Shown here: in pieces, positions 1 through 7,116 of the stretch | Layout: every line of letters starts with the position of its first letter | Position numbering within the stretch: the first letter of the stretch is position 1 | Virus record (IMG/VR): IMGVR_UViG_3300037325_000057 | Location: 1-22,925 of that record | DNA: 22,925 nt | From: a virus | Strand: one strand, 5' to 3' | The notes under the pieces: model-generated | The model's input: only the letters and a program-made list of their open reading frames with translations | Told to the model about the DNA's origin: nothing | Database searches by the model: none | Position numbers and translations under genes: made by a program

Positions 1-919
1 TTGGCACATACAGGTACTGTCCTGCAGTGTCTTTCAACTTGCGAAGCGCGCCAAGACTTGAGCGACGCATCATGAAGTTTGCACCTTCGCGCACATAGTC
101 AGAATCAACCGAGTGTGCAAGGTCAATCAGGTTGTCAGCAGTGAACGCGCCGGTGAGGGCAGTTGCACCAGTAACGCCAAGGCTTGACGCCGTAACGACA
201 CCATTGGCTTGCACCGTTCCTGTGCCGACCGTGAGCAGTGCGTTGGCACGAATACCAACAGACTTGCCGAGGCTTGCAGCGAGGTAGGACACAATGTCAA
301 TGCCAGAGTCGGTGAGCAGCTCGCGGCTTACCTTGGTAAGCACCTGTACCTTTTGCGACTTCAGCGTGATGTTGCTAAATAATGGATCAAGTGGCGTGAT
401 CGCAGTTGCCTCAGCAATTGCACTAGCGGCTGGGCGTGACGTTTCAACGGGAACCTTGATGTCTTCACCAGAAGCGGTGTTGAGTTGAGTAACAACGTTG
501 GTGTCAAGCATCGGCCCTTGGAACTGCATTTTCTGTTGCAGGATCGCATAGAACGACTGCGGCACAACTGCACTGTCATCGCTTGTGTTCAGGTCGCGTC
601 GCTCAAAAGTTGCGGTACGAATCTCACCAGATGCAAGTGCGCGAACAACATCAAAGTCAGAAGCTTCACGCAATGCGCGATCTTCCCGAACCTCTGGTGC
701 GGTGCGAACAGCAGCTTCGATTTCAGCAGCCTTGGCTTCGTCTTCCATCAGGCCAGCGATGCGAGCAGAGCGAGCATCAATGTCAGCGTTTGCGCGAACG
801 TAAGATGCTTCCTCTTCAGCGTTCAGATCACGCTTTTCTTCAGCAGCGCGCTCAAGAATTGAGCGAGCTTCGTGCAGCGCGTTGCGGCGCAGTTCTTCCT
901 GTTGCTTTAAGTAATCCAT
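1..919 (-). CDS. Major capsid protein, HK97 family (N-terminal part, cut by window edge)
   Basis: Shell-forming subunit of the HK97-fold capsid. The frame is open from an ATG at 919 to the left window edge (about 306 residues, no stop). It begins MDYLKQQEELRRNALHEARS and continues with a charged helical stretch to about residue 75, as in the scaffolding delta domain that the prohead protease removes. The folded part follows, with VVPQSFYAILQQKMQFQGPM and later TLKSQKVQVLTKVSRELL, which resemble the N-arm/E-loop and spine-helix regions of this family. AGAAAGGA lies upstream of the ATG. It follows the protease gene, the usual portal-protease-capsid order. The family call is firm; the exact maturation cleavage site is not visible. 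Confidence 0.9.
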   Translation of the reverse strand, partial: MDYLKQQEELRRNALHEARSILERAAEEKRDLNAEEEASYVRANADIDARSARIAGLMEDEAKAAEIEAAVRTAPEVREDRALREASDFDVVRALASGEIRTATFERRDLNTSDDSAVVPQSFYAILQQKMQFQGPMLDTNVVTQLNTASGEDIKVPVETSRPAASAIAEATAITPLDPLFSNITLKSQKVQVLTKVSRELLTDSGIDIVSYLAASLGKSVGIRANALLTVGTGTVQANGVVTASSLGVTGATALTGAFTADNLIDLAHSVDSDYVREGANFMMRRSSLGALRKLKDTAGQYLYVP

Positions 920-961
920 TATGGATTCCTTTCTAAGTAGTGTGAGTGTTTTGACAATCCG

Positions 962-1000
962 CGCCGGCTCCGGCGTCGGTACGTCCAGCGGCTCCGCTGG
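962..1000 (-). promoter_or_regulatory. Twin hairpins between protease and capsid genes
   Basis: Two perfect hairpins stand side by side in the 93-nt gap: CGCCG-GCTC-CGGCG (962-975) and CCAGCG-GCTC-CGCTGG (985-1000). They share the same four-base loop although their stems differ. No T-run follows on the minus strand, so a simple intrinsic terminator is unlikely. They could slow or process the transcript and set capsid expression apart from the upstream genes. The function is inferred from position only. Confidence 0.5.
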
Positions 1001-1012
1001 AACGCGAGATCA

Positions 1013-1726
1013 CTAAATGTCGTATTTTTTAGCGATCAAATCTAGTTGCTTCATCAGCAGCGCGACAGGCGTATTCGCTGGCGCTACTTCCTCAATGTCA
1101 AGTTGTGGGGATGAGCGATCAACGACAGTGCGCAGCACATCGGCTTGCTCATCAGTGAGTTGCTCACCAGATTCAAGTGCAGCGATTGCGTCAGTCAGCA
1201 CAGCAACATCAGTCTCAGTGCGGAAAGCAATAACGCTTAGGTTGCGAACTGATGCGGTTGTTGCCGAGTAAGCGGCAACGCCGGTCACTACTGACACTTC
1301 ATGCAACCGAACTTCTTTGAGTGTTCGATTGTCTGGCCCAGTCCATTCATCTTTGACCGTTGAGAATCCAAAAGACATGGTGCGAGTGTCGCCGCGGGCA
1401 ATGCTCACAGAAAGGTCGCGGGCGTAACTTGTGTCAGGCAGATCAATCTCCGAATACAGCCCATCTGAGCGACTATCAAGGCGCAAGGTCTTTGCCCTCG
1501 TACTGCCAAGGATTAGGCGCTCATCGTGGTTGATATAAGCGCGAACGTCATTCTTGGCTTTGAGTGAGCGATCAAAAGCGCCGGGCGCAATAACTTCAAT
1601 GAAAGGCAGCGGCAAGCTGGGGGAATCGTAGCGCGCAGCGAAACCGCCAAAGGTCATTCCATCGCCGGATTCAGCAACGCGAACTTTAACAATGTCTGCG
1701 TCAAAGTTTCTAAATTCAACATTCAT
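1013..1726 (-). CDS. Prohead maturation protease, HK97 type
   Basis: Serine protease that trims the capsid scaffolding domain during prohead maturation. In the 237-residue product, FGGFAARYD (about 26-34) and EVIAPGAFDRSL (44-55) are typical opening strands. YINHDERLILGST carries the likely catalytic His67, and ARGDTRTMSFGF carries the likely Ser118, followed by LHEVSVVTGVAAYSAT. The frame runs further upstream to 1870 inside the portal gene. I chose the ATG at 1726 because GAAAGG (1735-1740) sits 8 nt before it, whereas the ATG at 1732 would be only 2 nt away. It lies 16 nt after the portal stop and precedes the capsid gene. Confidence 0.9.
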   Translation of the reverse strand: MNVEFRNFDADIVKVRVAESGDGMTFGGFAARYDSPSLPLPFIEVIAPGAFDRSLKAKNDVRAYINHDERLILGSTRAKTLRLDSRSDGLYSEIDLPDTSYARDLSVSIARGDTRTMSFGFSTVKDEWTGPDNRTLKEVRLHEVSVVTGVAAYSATTASVRNLSVIAFRTETDVAVLTDAIAALESGEQLTDEQADVLRTVVDRSSPQLDIEEVAPANTPVALLMKQLDLIAKKYDI

Positions 1727-1742
1727 GTGCATTACCTTTCGG

Positions 1743-3095
1743 TCAAACTTGATATGCGGCTTGTGGATCTTCAGGGTCAACCTGGGCGATCCCTTGGAGT
1801 TGTACGGAAGGAAGTCCCGTGTGAGTGATTGGCGCGAGTCCAACAGCGGCAGCGGCTGCATCAGGATCAAAGCCGGCTTGCACCAACTTCACAGCCATTG
1901 CAACGCGCTTGTCCAATTCGGTAATGGATGCTGCACCAAGATCAACGTTCGCCAATGGCACTCGGTAGACCTCGCCGCCTTCCACAGGCTCCATATCCTC
2001 AAGGCGGTGAATATCATTGATGCTCAAATATCCGGCCTGAGTCGCGCTGGAGTAGGCAGCAAAGCGTTCCGTGAGATTGGCGCGCAGCAGACCATCAACA
2101 TTGAACTTCATAAACGCGCCGCCGTTGAGCATTGGCGAATATGCCTGCTCTATCTTTGAGATGTACGGCAGCAACGTGTAAGTCACAAACTGCTTGCTGT
2201 TTTCTTCAACGCTTGCGTAAGACATTGATCCGGGCTTAGTGGACTGCAACAGGTGCGGTGGAATCCTGAAGATGCGCGCAATCTCTTCAACAGAGAACTC
2301 ACGGCTGCCCAGCATCTGCGCTTCATCAGGATCAACAGCAGTTTTCACAAACTTAGCGCCACCAGTAAGAATCCCTGGGCGGTACGCCTTGCGCAAACCT
2401 CGATGCTCACGCTCCCAGTTGTCTTTCAAATCCTTGGCTTGATCTTGCGTCATTTCATGCGGTGTCTCAATGATGCCGCTAGTCGTTGACCCACTGCCAA
2501 AGAATTGTGCCGAAAAGTCCTCAAGTGCTTTAGAAAGTCCAAGTGTTTGGCGTAGCGTGTCAATGCGCGAAACTCCGCGCAACTTGCCCGGTTGCCGCAT
2601 CTCAGTGATGTGCAGCATGTCCCCATCGGCAACACGGCGCTTACCAGCGTCAATCTTGTATTCAATAAGACCTTCACTGTTGCGCACGACGTCCACGCGG
2701 TGAGGTGCTAAAACGCTGAGGGCAACAATCTCACCAGTGTTCGGGTTGCGCAGTTTGCGCACAAAGGCGTTGCCGTCAATGAGCAGGGACACCAGCACCA
2801 TTTGAAAGTGATCAGCGCGAGTAACAGAAAGATCAGGCTCGGGGTCAACCAACCACGCCGGCATTGGGAAAGCCACACGCTGATCGTTGATGTTGACAAA
2901 AGTGTCTAGGGGCAAAGTGCTGATCACATCTGAGATTAAGCGCACAGATGCGTAGACAGCGCCAATGGTAATGGCGTTCTCTTGATTGATGTTGACACCA
3001 GCCAAGGTACGGTTGGGCATCTCGCCACCAGTTTGAAACAGCGTCGCTGCGCTGATGGCGCGGGTTGCGTTAGGTCTTAGGATTCGATCCAGCAT
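1743..3095 (-). CDS. Phage portal protein, HK97 family
   Basis: Forms the dodecameric ring at the capsid vertex through which DNA enters and leaves. It is 450 residues, normal for the HK97 portal family. Family hallmarks are AISAATLFQTGGEMPNRTLA near the start, YASVRLISDVISTLPL (about 48-63), LLIDGNAFVRKLRNPNTGEI, the FSAQFFGSGST segment and REFSVEEIARIFRIPPHLL followed by YASVEENSKQFVTYTLLPY. The start overlaps the end of the upstream small membrane-protein gene by 26 nt, so translation is probably coupled. Order TerL, small membrane protein, portal, protease, capsid. Confidence 0.93.
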   Translation of the reverse strand: MLDRILRPNATRAISAATLFQTGGEMPNRTLAGVNINQENAITIGAVYASVRLISDVISTLPLDTFVNINDQRVAFPMPAWLVDPEPDLSVTRADHFQMVLVSLLIDGNAFVRKLRNPNTGEIVALSVLAPHRVDVVRNSEGLIEYKIDAGKRRVADGDMLHITEMRQPGKLRGVSRIDTLRQTLGLSKALEDFSAQFFGSGSTTSGIIETPHEMTQDQAKDLKDNWEREHRGLRKAYRPGILTGGAKFVKTAVDPDEAQMLGSREFSVEEIARIFRIPPHLLQSTKPGSMSYASVEENSKQFVTYTLLPYISKIEQAYSPMLNGGAFMKFNVDGLLRANLTERFAAYSSATQAGYLSINDIHRLEDMEPVEGGEVYRVPLANVDLGAASITELDKRVAMAVKLVQAGFDPDAAAAAVGLAPITHTGLPSVQLQGIAQVDPEDPQAAYQV

Positions 3096-3231
3096 TACTT
3101 ACCACTCTTTCCACACCAAGACCGAACAGCACAATGAAAATGCCGCCAACGATTACAGCAGCGGGCGGGAAAATAAACCAAACGCCAACAGCAATGACAA
3201 TGAATCCAATGAGTTGAATGAAAGTAGCCAC
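3070..3231 (-). CDS. Small membrane protein between terminase and portal
   Basis: A 53-residue product starting at GTG (3231) and ending TAA (3070). It reads roughly MATFIQLIGFIVIAVGVWFI, then FPPAAVIVGGIFIVLFGLGV and a short polar tail (ERVVSNAGSNPKT). Two hydrophobic stretches (about 5-20 and 24-40) separated by FPP suggest a helical hairpin in the membrane. AGGAAAGG stands 7 nt before the GTG. It lies 13 nt after TerL and overlaps the portal start by 26 nt. Small membrane proteins are common at this place in actinophages; their role is unknown. The GTG start and short length make it easy to miss. Confidence 0.75.
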   Translation of the reverse strand: MATFIQLIGFIVIAVGVWFIFPPAAVIVGGIFIVLFGLGVERVVSNAGSNPKT

Positions 3232-3244
3232 GGTTCAACCTTTC

Positions 3245-4795
3245 CTAATAAAATTGCGGCACAACTGCCGCTGGTGCATCTTCAAATTGCATCGCTCGCT
3301 CAAGTCCCATGATGGCCGCAACAGCAAGGTCGATTTTGCGCGAAGATGATTTGTTTTCTTTATAGATGCGAGTGCCGCGTGAGTCTTGCTTCAGCACAGC
3401 GTTGGACACATGACGGTTTAGTGCAGGGTTGCCGTCATGCGTTAGTTGGCGCTCAAGCACCATCTGCGTGAATCTCTGTGTTGCCGGTGTCATGCGCGCT
3501 GCGCTTTGTGGGAACGCCACAACAGGCAAGCCTTCCGACTCCAACACTTCCAACGAGCGCGCCCAGAGGTGCGTGTCAGCCGTGACTTCAACGACGCGCC
3601 AACGCTCAGCACACGCCCTGATTCTTTCCTCAACGTCAAGGATTGGCACAGTCCAGCCAACCTCACCCGGTGGCTTTTCCCACACGCCAGCAACAGCGAT
3701 GTGCGGAAACTCCCCAACCTGTACCGCGATCAATGCGGTTGAGTCATTGCTGAAACTGCCGTCAAGGGCAAGCACAACATTGACGTGATCAGGAATCTCA
3801 CGGGCGTTGTGGCATTCAGTCCAAGCAACATCAGGCAACCATTGACCCTGGATACTTACTGGGCGGTTGAACCAATACCGCTGCCACTCAGCCGAAGATG
3901 TTTGCGGATCATCGTAGGAATCTGCGAGGGCTTCAACGTCCATCCAGTCAGCGGCTGGCCCGTAGACCTGTTTCAATCCGGCGATACGGTCGCGCCGTTT
4001 CTCAGCATCAAACTTTGGGTCAGCCTGCGCGTGATCAAAGTACAATCCAGAATCTTTAGTGCGGCCTTCCTTCACCGCCTGCGCGTAGTCAAAGGTGCCT
4101 TCAGCAACGCTGCCCTCACCGGGCGCGAACATTGTTGTTGTCTCCAGCGCCCAGCCGTGAGCAAGTTTGCGCTTAAGCAAGTTACGCAGCACAACTTGGT
4201 GCAGCCGTTTCAACTTTGGTTGAATCCACAGATGCGACTCATCAAAGACAGTGAACGTGGATTTACCACCATCAGCACTAGAATCTGCTGCTGTCTCTGG
4301 TCGAATCACGCCGCCGTTGGGCAGCAAGGTGCGAGCGTAGCCGGGATCAATGCCAGGGTACTTGTCTTGGAGTGCAGTTGATTCCTTGCACATATAAAGG
4401 ATCGTGTCGTAGGTGTTGCCGGCTTGACCGAGTTCGGTTGCAAAGCAGAGAACCTCTGGGCGTTTCACTGGCGCGCCGACAGGTTCGCCGGCCTCGTATG
4501 GATAACCCCACGCACTCACTTCACCAGCGACAGCCCAGTGATCAAAGCGAACAGGGCCGAGAGACTCAGCCATTGCAATGAAAGCAGCAAGCTCAGACTT
4601 AGCGCGACCTTTTGGGCGGCTGATAACTGAGCGTCGAATTGTTTTCTTGCCCGTTGCGTCAACCTCATACGATTTCACAATGAAGCGAGAGAACTCATCA
4701 TCAAGCAGGATTGGCTCACCTTCAATGTCGCCGGGGCCGTGAACTAAGAAAGTTTCAATAAAGGATATGACTTGGTAGCCAAGACTAAGGGCCAT
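3245..4795 (-). CDS. Terminase large subunit
   Basis: ATP-driven packaging motor and nuclease, 516 residues. An adenine-site/Walker A-like stretch SRPKGRAKS is at 59-67. Walker B with catalytic carboxylate is FTVFDESH (181-188), and the coupling motif is ALETTTM (about 216-222). The RNase H-like nuclease domain has LALDGSFSNDST (Asp345), VTADTHLW (Asp407) and RKIDLAVAA (Asp489) as likely metal ligands. AAGGAAG precedes the ATG. The start lies 52 nt inside the 3' end of the upstream HNH gene in another frame, so the HNH tail and the TerL N-terminus are double-coded. TerS is normally the direct upstream neighbour; here an HNH gene stands between them. Confidence 0.93.
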   Translation of the reverse strand: MALSLGYQVISFIETFLVHGPGDIEGEPILLDDEFSRFIVKSYEVDATGKKTIRRSVISRPKGRAKSELAAFIAMAESLGPVRFDHWAVAGEVSAWGYPYEAGEPVGAPVKRPEVLCFATELGQAGNTYDTILYMCKESTALQDKYPGIDPGYARTLLPNGGVIRPETAADSSADGGKSTFTVFDESHLWIQPKLKRLHQVVLRNLLKRKLAHGWALETTTMFAPGEGSVAEGTFDYAQAVKEGRTKDSGLYFDHAQADPKFDAEKRRDRIAGLKQVYGPAADWMDVEALADSYDDPQTSSAEWQRYWFNRPVSIQGQWLPDVAWTECHNAREIPDHVNVVLALDGSFSNDSTALIAVQVGEFPHIAVAGVWEKPPGEVGWTVPILDVEERIRACAERWRVVEVTADTHLWARSLEVLESEGLPVVAFPQSAARMTPATQRFTQMVLERQLTHDGNPALNRHVSNAVLKQDSRGTRIYKENKSSSRKIDLAVAAIMGLERAMQFEDAPAAVVPQFY

Positions 4796-5601
4796 TTGTC
4801 AGACTTCCTTAAGTTACATTTTTGACAGGCTGGCCTTAAGTTGCAAAGCATGTGAGCGCCACCTTTAGACAAGGGCTTTACATGATCAATGTTTTCTTTA
4901 GCGCCACCACACATCCAACATCCGGGGAACATGGACATCCGGTCGTTAAGTTGTTTTTGAGTAATTTTGACAACAGTTAAGTTTCTTTTTTTTGCTTGTC
5001 TTGCGCGTTCTAGCATTGTTGCAAATTGCCTGTGCTCTTTTTTGTATCTTGACGCATACGCTAAAACATAATCGCGGTTGTTGGCGCGCCACTCGCGTAT
5101 TCTTTCTGGAGGTGGTGGCCCTTTTCGCAGCCGAGATTGAGCGGATGATTCCCTTGCCCTGATAATCTTTTCAGGATTTTCTAACTTATCTTTTTGGTAT
5201 TTTTTTTGAGCTTGTATTGGGTCGTAGTATTCTCTGGCCTTTTTTGCATTACATTCTCGACAATATGAGGCCGAAACAATGTTTCCCGATCCGGCAATCC
5301 TTTCCCCAAAACGATTAAGGCTAAAAGTTGTTTGGCAAGAACGGCAAAACTTTTGGTTGCCTGCGGCCAATTTCTTTGCTGCAACATCCCGACGCTGTGC
5401 AAAGTGTTGCGCTGATCGTGAGCAATATCCACAGCCGCCACGATTGCCTCGAATGTGGCACACGGTCGGATTAACAAATCGGTTACAGGTTAGGCAAATA
5501 GACAGCAGTGGTGTGCGTGCGTCAACGTAAAGACCAACACGCTCCAGACCGACTGCGGACAATGAAAAATCAACTTCATTAACGGTCAGTTTTTTAGGCA
5601 T
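4744..5601 (-). CDS. Free-standing HNH endonuclease with N-terminal zinc fingers (homing type)
   Basis: A 285-residue protein. The N-terminus (about 25-70) has a treble-clef-like module with CLTCNRF and GGCGYC, as in other mobile HNH proteins. A second Cys pair set follows (FCRSCQTTF and YCRECNAKK), then a basic helical region (RIREWRANNRDYVLAYASRY). The C-terminal HNH fold carries CWMCGG, NIDHVKPLSKGG and CNLRPACQKCNLRKSD. The ATG at 5601 was chosen over 5634 because GGAGGAG lies 7 nt before it. The gene sits between TerS and TerL and overlaps TerL by 52 nt. It is AT-rich: 5161-5220 has 16 G/C of 60, against 37 of 60 at 181-240 in the capsid gene. Likely acquired by homing. Confidence 0.85.
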   Translation of the reverse strand: MPKKLTVNEVDFSLSAVGLERVGLYVDARTPLLSICLTCNRFVNPTVCHIRGNRGGCGYCSRSAQHFAQRRDVAAKKLAAGNQKFCRSCQTTFSLNRFGERIAGSGNIVSASYCRECNAKKAREYYDPIQAQKKYQKDKLENPEKIIRARESSAQSRLRKGPPPPERIREWRANNRDYVLAYASRYKKEHRQFATMLERARQAKKRNLTVVKITQKQLNDRMSMFPGCWMCGGAKENIDHVKPLSKGGAHMLCNLRPACQKCNLRKSDKWPLVLATKSYPLLKLS

Positions 5602-5607
5602 CTCAAG

Positions 5608-5656
5608 CTCCTCCACAAAAGGCGAAACGGCCAAGTGTTTGTGGCACTTGACCGCT
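5608..5656 (-). promoter_or_regulatory. Hairpin with loop complementary to the HNH ribosome binding region (element A)
   Basis: On the minus strand a 12-bp stem (5656-5645 with 5637-5626, two G-U pairs) closes a 7-nt loop CCACAAA (5644-5638). After a 6-nt linker (5625-5620) comes TTTGTGG (5619-5613), the exact complement of the loop, whose last two bases are the first two of the GGAGGAG ribosome binding site of the HNH gene starting at 5601. Pairing would mask that site. The arrangement matches the element before the other HNH gene (6893-6940) with unrelated sequence. Pairings are read directly; control of translation is inference. Confidence 0.6.
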
Positions 5657-5713
5657 TCTCGTTGCGGTAATTAATCGCAACTAGTCCAATGATATTGATT
5701 GTTAAAAACTTAG

Positions 5714-6139
5714 TTACTCGCTGAGCAGCTGCAAGCGTTTCCTTCGTGCAACATCCATGCTCACAGTCGTAGCGATCTCTGCTGCATCGTCAGTAATCTT
5801 GAGCTTTAGACGTAGCCGCGCCTCTGGCGTTGACCCAAAAGCGGAAACTCTGAGCCGTATTTCAGCAGCCAGATTGGTCGCACCCTCCCACATTGCCGTG
5901 TGAAGTAGCGCCGTATCAAGTAGAAAATCCCAATCTGACTCAGTAAAGCCCTGCGCCAAAGGTGATGTTCGGAAACTGTGCCACCACGCTTTCGTGCGAG
6001 GATGCCAGGTTATGTCTTTGGGCAGCGGAGATCCGCGCAGGATTCCATCTGCTGAAACTTTTGTAATGTCGGCATCACGGCGCTTGGTATCAGCCTCACG
6101 CGACAAGTTTTCTTTGGGCACTCTGCCTGGGCCAGCCAT
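5714..6139 (-). CDS. Terminase small subunit
   Basis: DNA-recognition subunit of the packaging machine, 141 residues. It starts MAGPGRVPKENLSREADTKR, a basic N-terminus common in actinophage small terminases. It continues with WHPRTKAWWHSFRTSPLAQG and FTESDWDFLLDTALLHTAMW, then a helical, charged C-terminus ending RRKRLQLLSE. The identification rests on this pattern and on lying upstream of TerL. There is no strong ribosome binding site; the ATG is 6 nt after the stop of the upstream HNH gene, so it may depend on translational coupling to that inserted gene. In the presumed ancestral order it followed the packaging HNH (7117-7425). Confidence 0.8.
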   Translation of the reverse strand: MAGPGRVPKENLSREADTKRRDADITKVSADGILRGSPLPKDITWHPRTKAWWHSFRTSPLAQGFTESDWDFLLDTALLHTAMWEGATNLAAEIRLRVSAFGSTPEARLRLKLKITDDAAEIATTVSMDVARRKRLQLLSE

Positions 6140-6145
6140 TGAGTT

Positions 6146-6886
6146 TTATCCAATCATCATAAGTTGCTCGTTGCCGCCACGGTCACTTCGTTGCGAGTTG
6201 CATAAAAAATGAGCCAATTTTAAATTTGACACATCGTGAGATCCACCGGCAGATTGCGGGACTATGTGGTCTAATGTTTTGCTGCGAGGATTCAAGTTGT
6301 TGAATTTTCCCCTTGCAACCAGCAAGCCGCAAATATGGCATTTCCATTTATCTCTAACACAAATGTAGTCAATTACTTTTACGCGTTGTTTTGCAAAAAC
6401 CCGAAAGGCCCTCTTAGTTTTCAGTTGCTTTTGATAACGCAATTTCAAGATACAACTTTTGCAAGTCTGCTTTTTTCTTGTCGGTCTAGATGTATGTAAA
6501 ATTCCACACGAAAGGCAAGGGACAAAACATATTTCAGATCGCTTATATATTAATTTTGTACATTGGTCGCTGCAAAATTTTCGGTCATTTGACTTAATAT
6601 ACGATTTTCCACAGTTGTAGCAATCAGCCCAAACTAATAATGAGCGCCATTCAGTTGATATCCCACTATCTTTTTGGGAATTTTTGAAGCAGATACGCGA
6701 ACAGAATTTTATTTTGTCCCTATTCTGCTTAAAGGCTTCCCCACAATATGCACAATCAATGAATCTTTTGTGACTCAAACCATATATTGCAACAGTCCAG
6801 CACTCACTTGAACAATACTTGTTTGCTCGCTTAATTTGACCTTTTGATAAATTTTTATTGCAGTGCATGCAAATCAGATTTTTCAT
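6146..6886 (-). CDS. HNH endonuclease with four zinc knuckles (homing type)
   Basis: A 246-residue protein. Four Cys4 modules come first: CMHCNKN/CSSEC, CAYCGEAF/FCSRIC, CYNCGKSY/FCSDQC and CLSCGIL/CKSC. A basic linker and a C-terminal HNH domain follow, with CHICGLL, LDHIVPQSAGGSHDVSNLKL and HFLCNSQRSDRGG. The knuckles probably read DNA and the HNH domain cuts it. The ATG at 6886 was chosen because TAGGTGG precedes it; the frame extends to 6922 without a better site. The gene is strongly AT-rich (6421-6480 has 20 G/C of 60), unlike the structural genes, which supports acquisition. It lies between the packaging HNH and TerS, ending 6 nt before TerS. Confidence 0.85.
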   Translation of the reverse strand: MKNLICMHCNKNLSKGQIKRANKYCSSECWTVAIYGLSHKRFIDCAYCGEAFKQNRDKIKFCSRICFKNSQKDSGISTEWRSLLVWADCYNCGKSYIKSNDRKFCSDQCTKLIYKRSEICFVPCLSCGILHTSRPTRKKQTCKSCILKLRYQKQLKTKRAFRVFAKQRVKVIDYICVRDKWKCHICGLLVARGKFNNLNPRSKTLDHIVPQSAGGSHDVSNLKLAHFLCNSQRSDRGGNEQLMMIG

Positions 6887-6892
6887 TATGCC

Positions 6893-6940
6893 ACCTATTG
6901 ATTGGCGAGGGTGCTGCACCAATAGGTGTGCAGCACCCTC
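6893..6940 (-). promoter_or_regulatory. Hairpin with loop complementary to the HNH ribosome binding site (element B)
   Basis: On the minus strand a perfect 13-bp stem (6940-6928 with 6919-6907) closes the 8-nt loop ACCTATTG (6927-6920). A 6-nt linker GCCAAT follows, then CAATAGGT (6900-6893), the exact complement of the whole loop. CAATAGGT runs into the ribosome binding site TAGGTGG of the HNH gene starting at 6886. Pairing would form a pseudoknot-like or alternative fold that hides the site. No T-run follows the stem, so it is not a plain terminator. Confidence 0.65.
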
Positions 6941-7116
6941 TAGCCCAACGGATCAAGTTGGGTTGAAATTGACTGTTTTGGAAGTTCCACGATTGCGTGG
7001 ACTTTGTTTAGCCTCAGAGCAGGGTGAACAAAAAGCACGAATGTGGATTTTTGATGTCGCCTCCGGGGTTTGCCGGGGGGTCTGACTCAAAATAAAATGA
7101 AATGAAAATGAATAAT
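6941..7116. other. Non-coding region beside the packaging HNH; candidate cos region
   Basis: 176 nt with no convincing gene. It holds hairpins CCCAAC/GTTGGG (6944-6962) and CCACG-ATTG-CGTGG (6987-7000), and a G/C-rich segment CTCCGGGGTTTGCCGGGGGG (7061-7080) next to an AT-rich purine run (7088-7125). In HNH-TerS-TerL phages the cohesive-end site often lies near these genes, and G/C-rich overhangs are usual in actinophages. The cos assignment is positional inference only. Confidence 0.3.

Noticed and set aside
1692-2159. Plus-strand open frame of 155 codons across the protease and portal genes
   Set aside because: Antisense to two clearly conserved structural genes, with no start signal and no recognisable pattern.
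3785-4381. Plus-strand open frame of 198 codons inside the terminase gene
   Set aside because: It is antisense to conserved TerL motifs, has no ribosome binding site and gives Cys/Leu-rich, non-family-like sequence; a shadow of the real gene.
4744-6886. IscB/HEARO-type RNA-guided nuclease for the HNH genes with structured leaders
   Set aside because: Neither protein has a RuvC domain, and the leader hairpins are short and overlap the ribosome binding site; a guide RNA is not supported.
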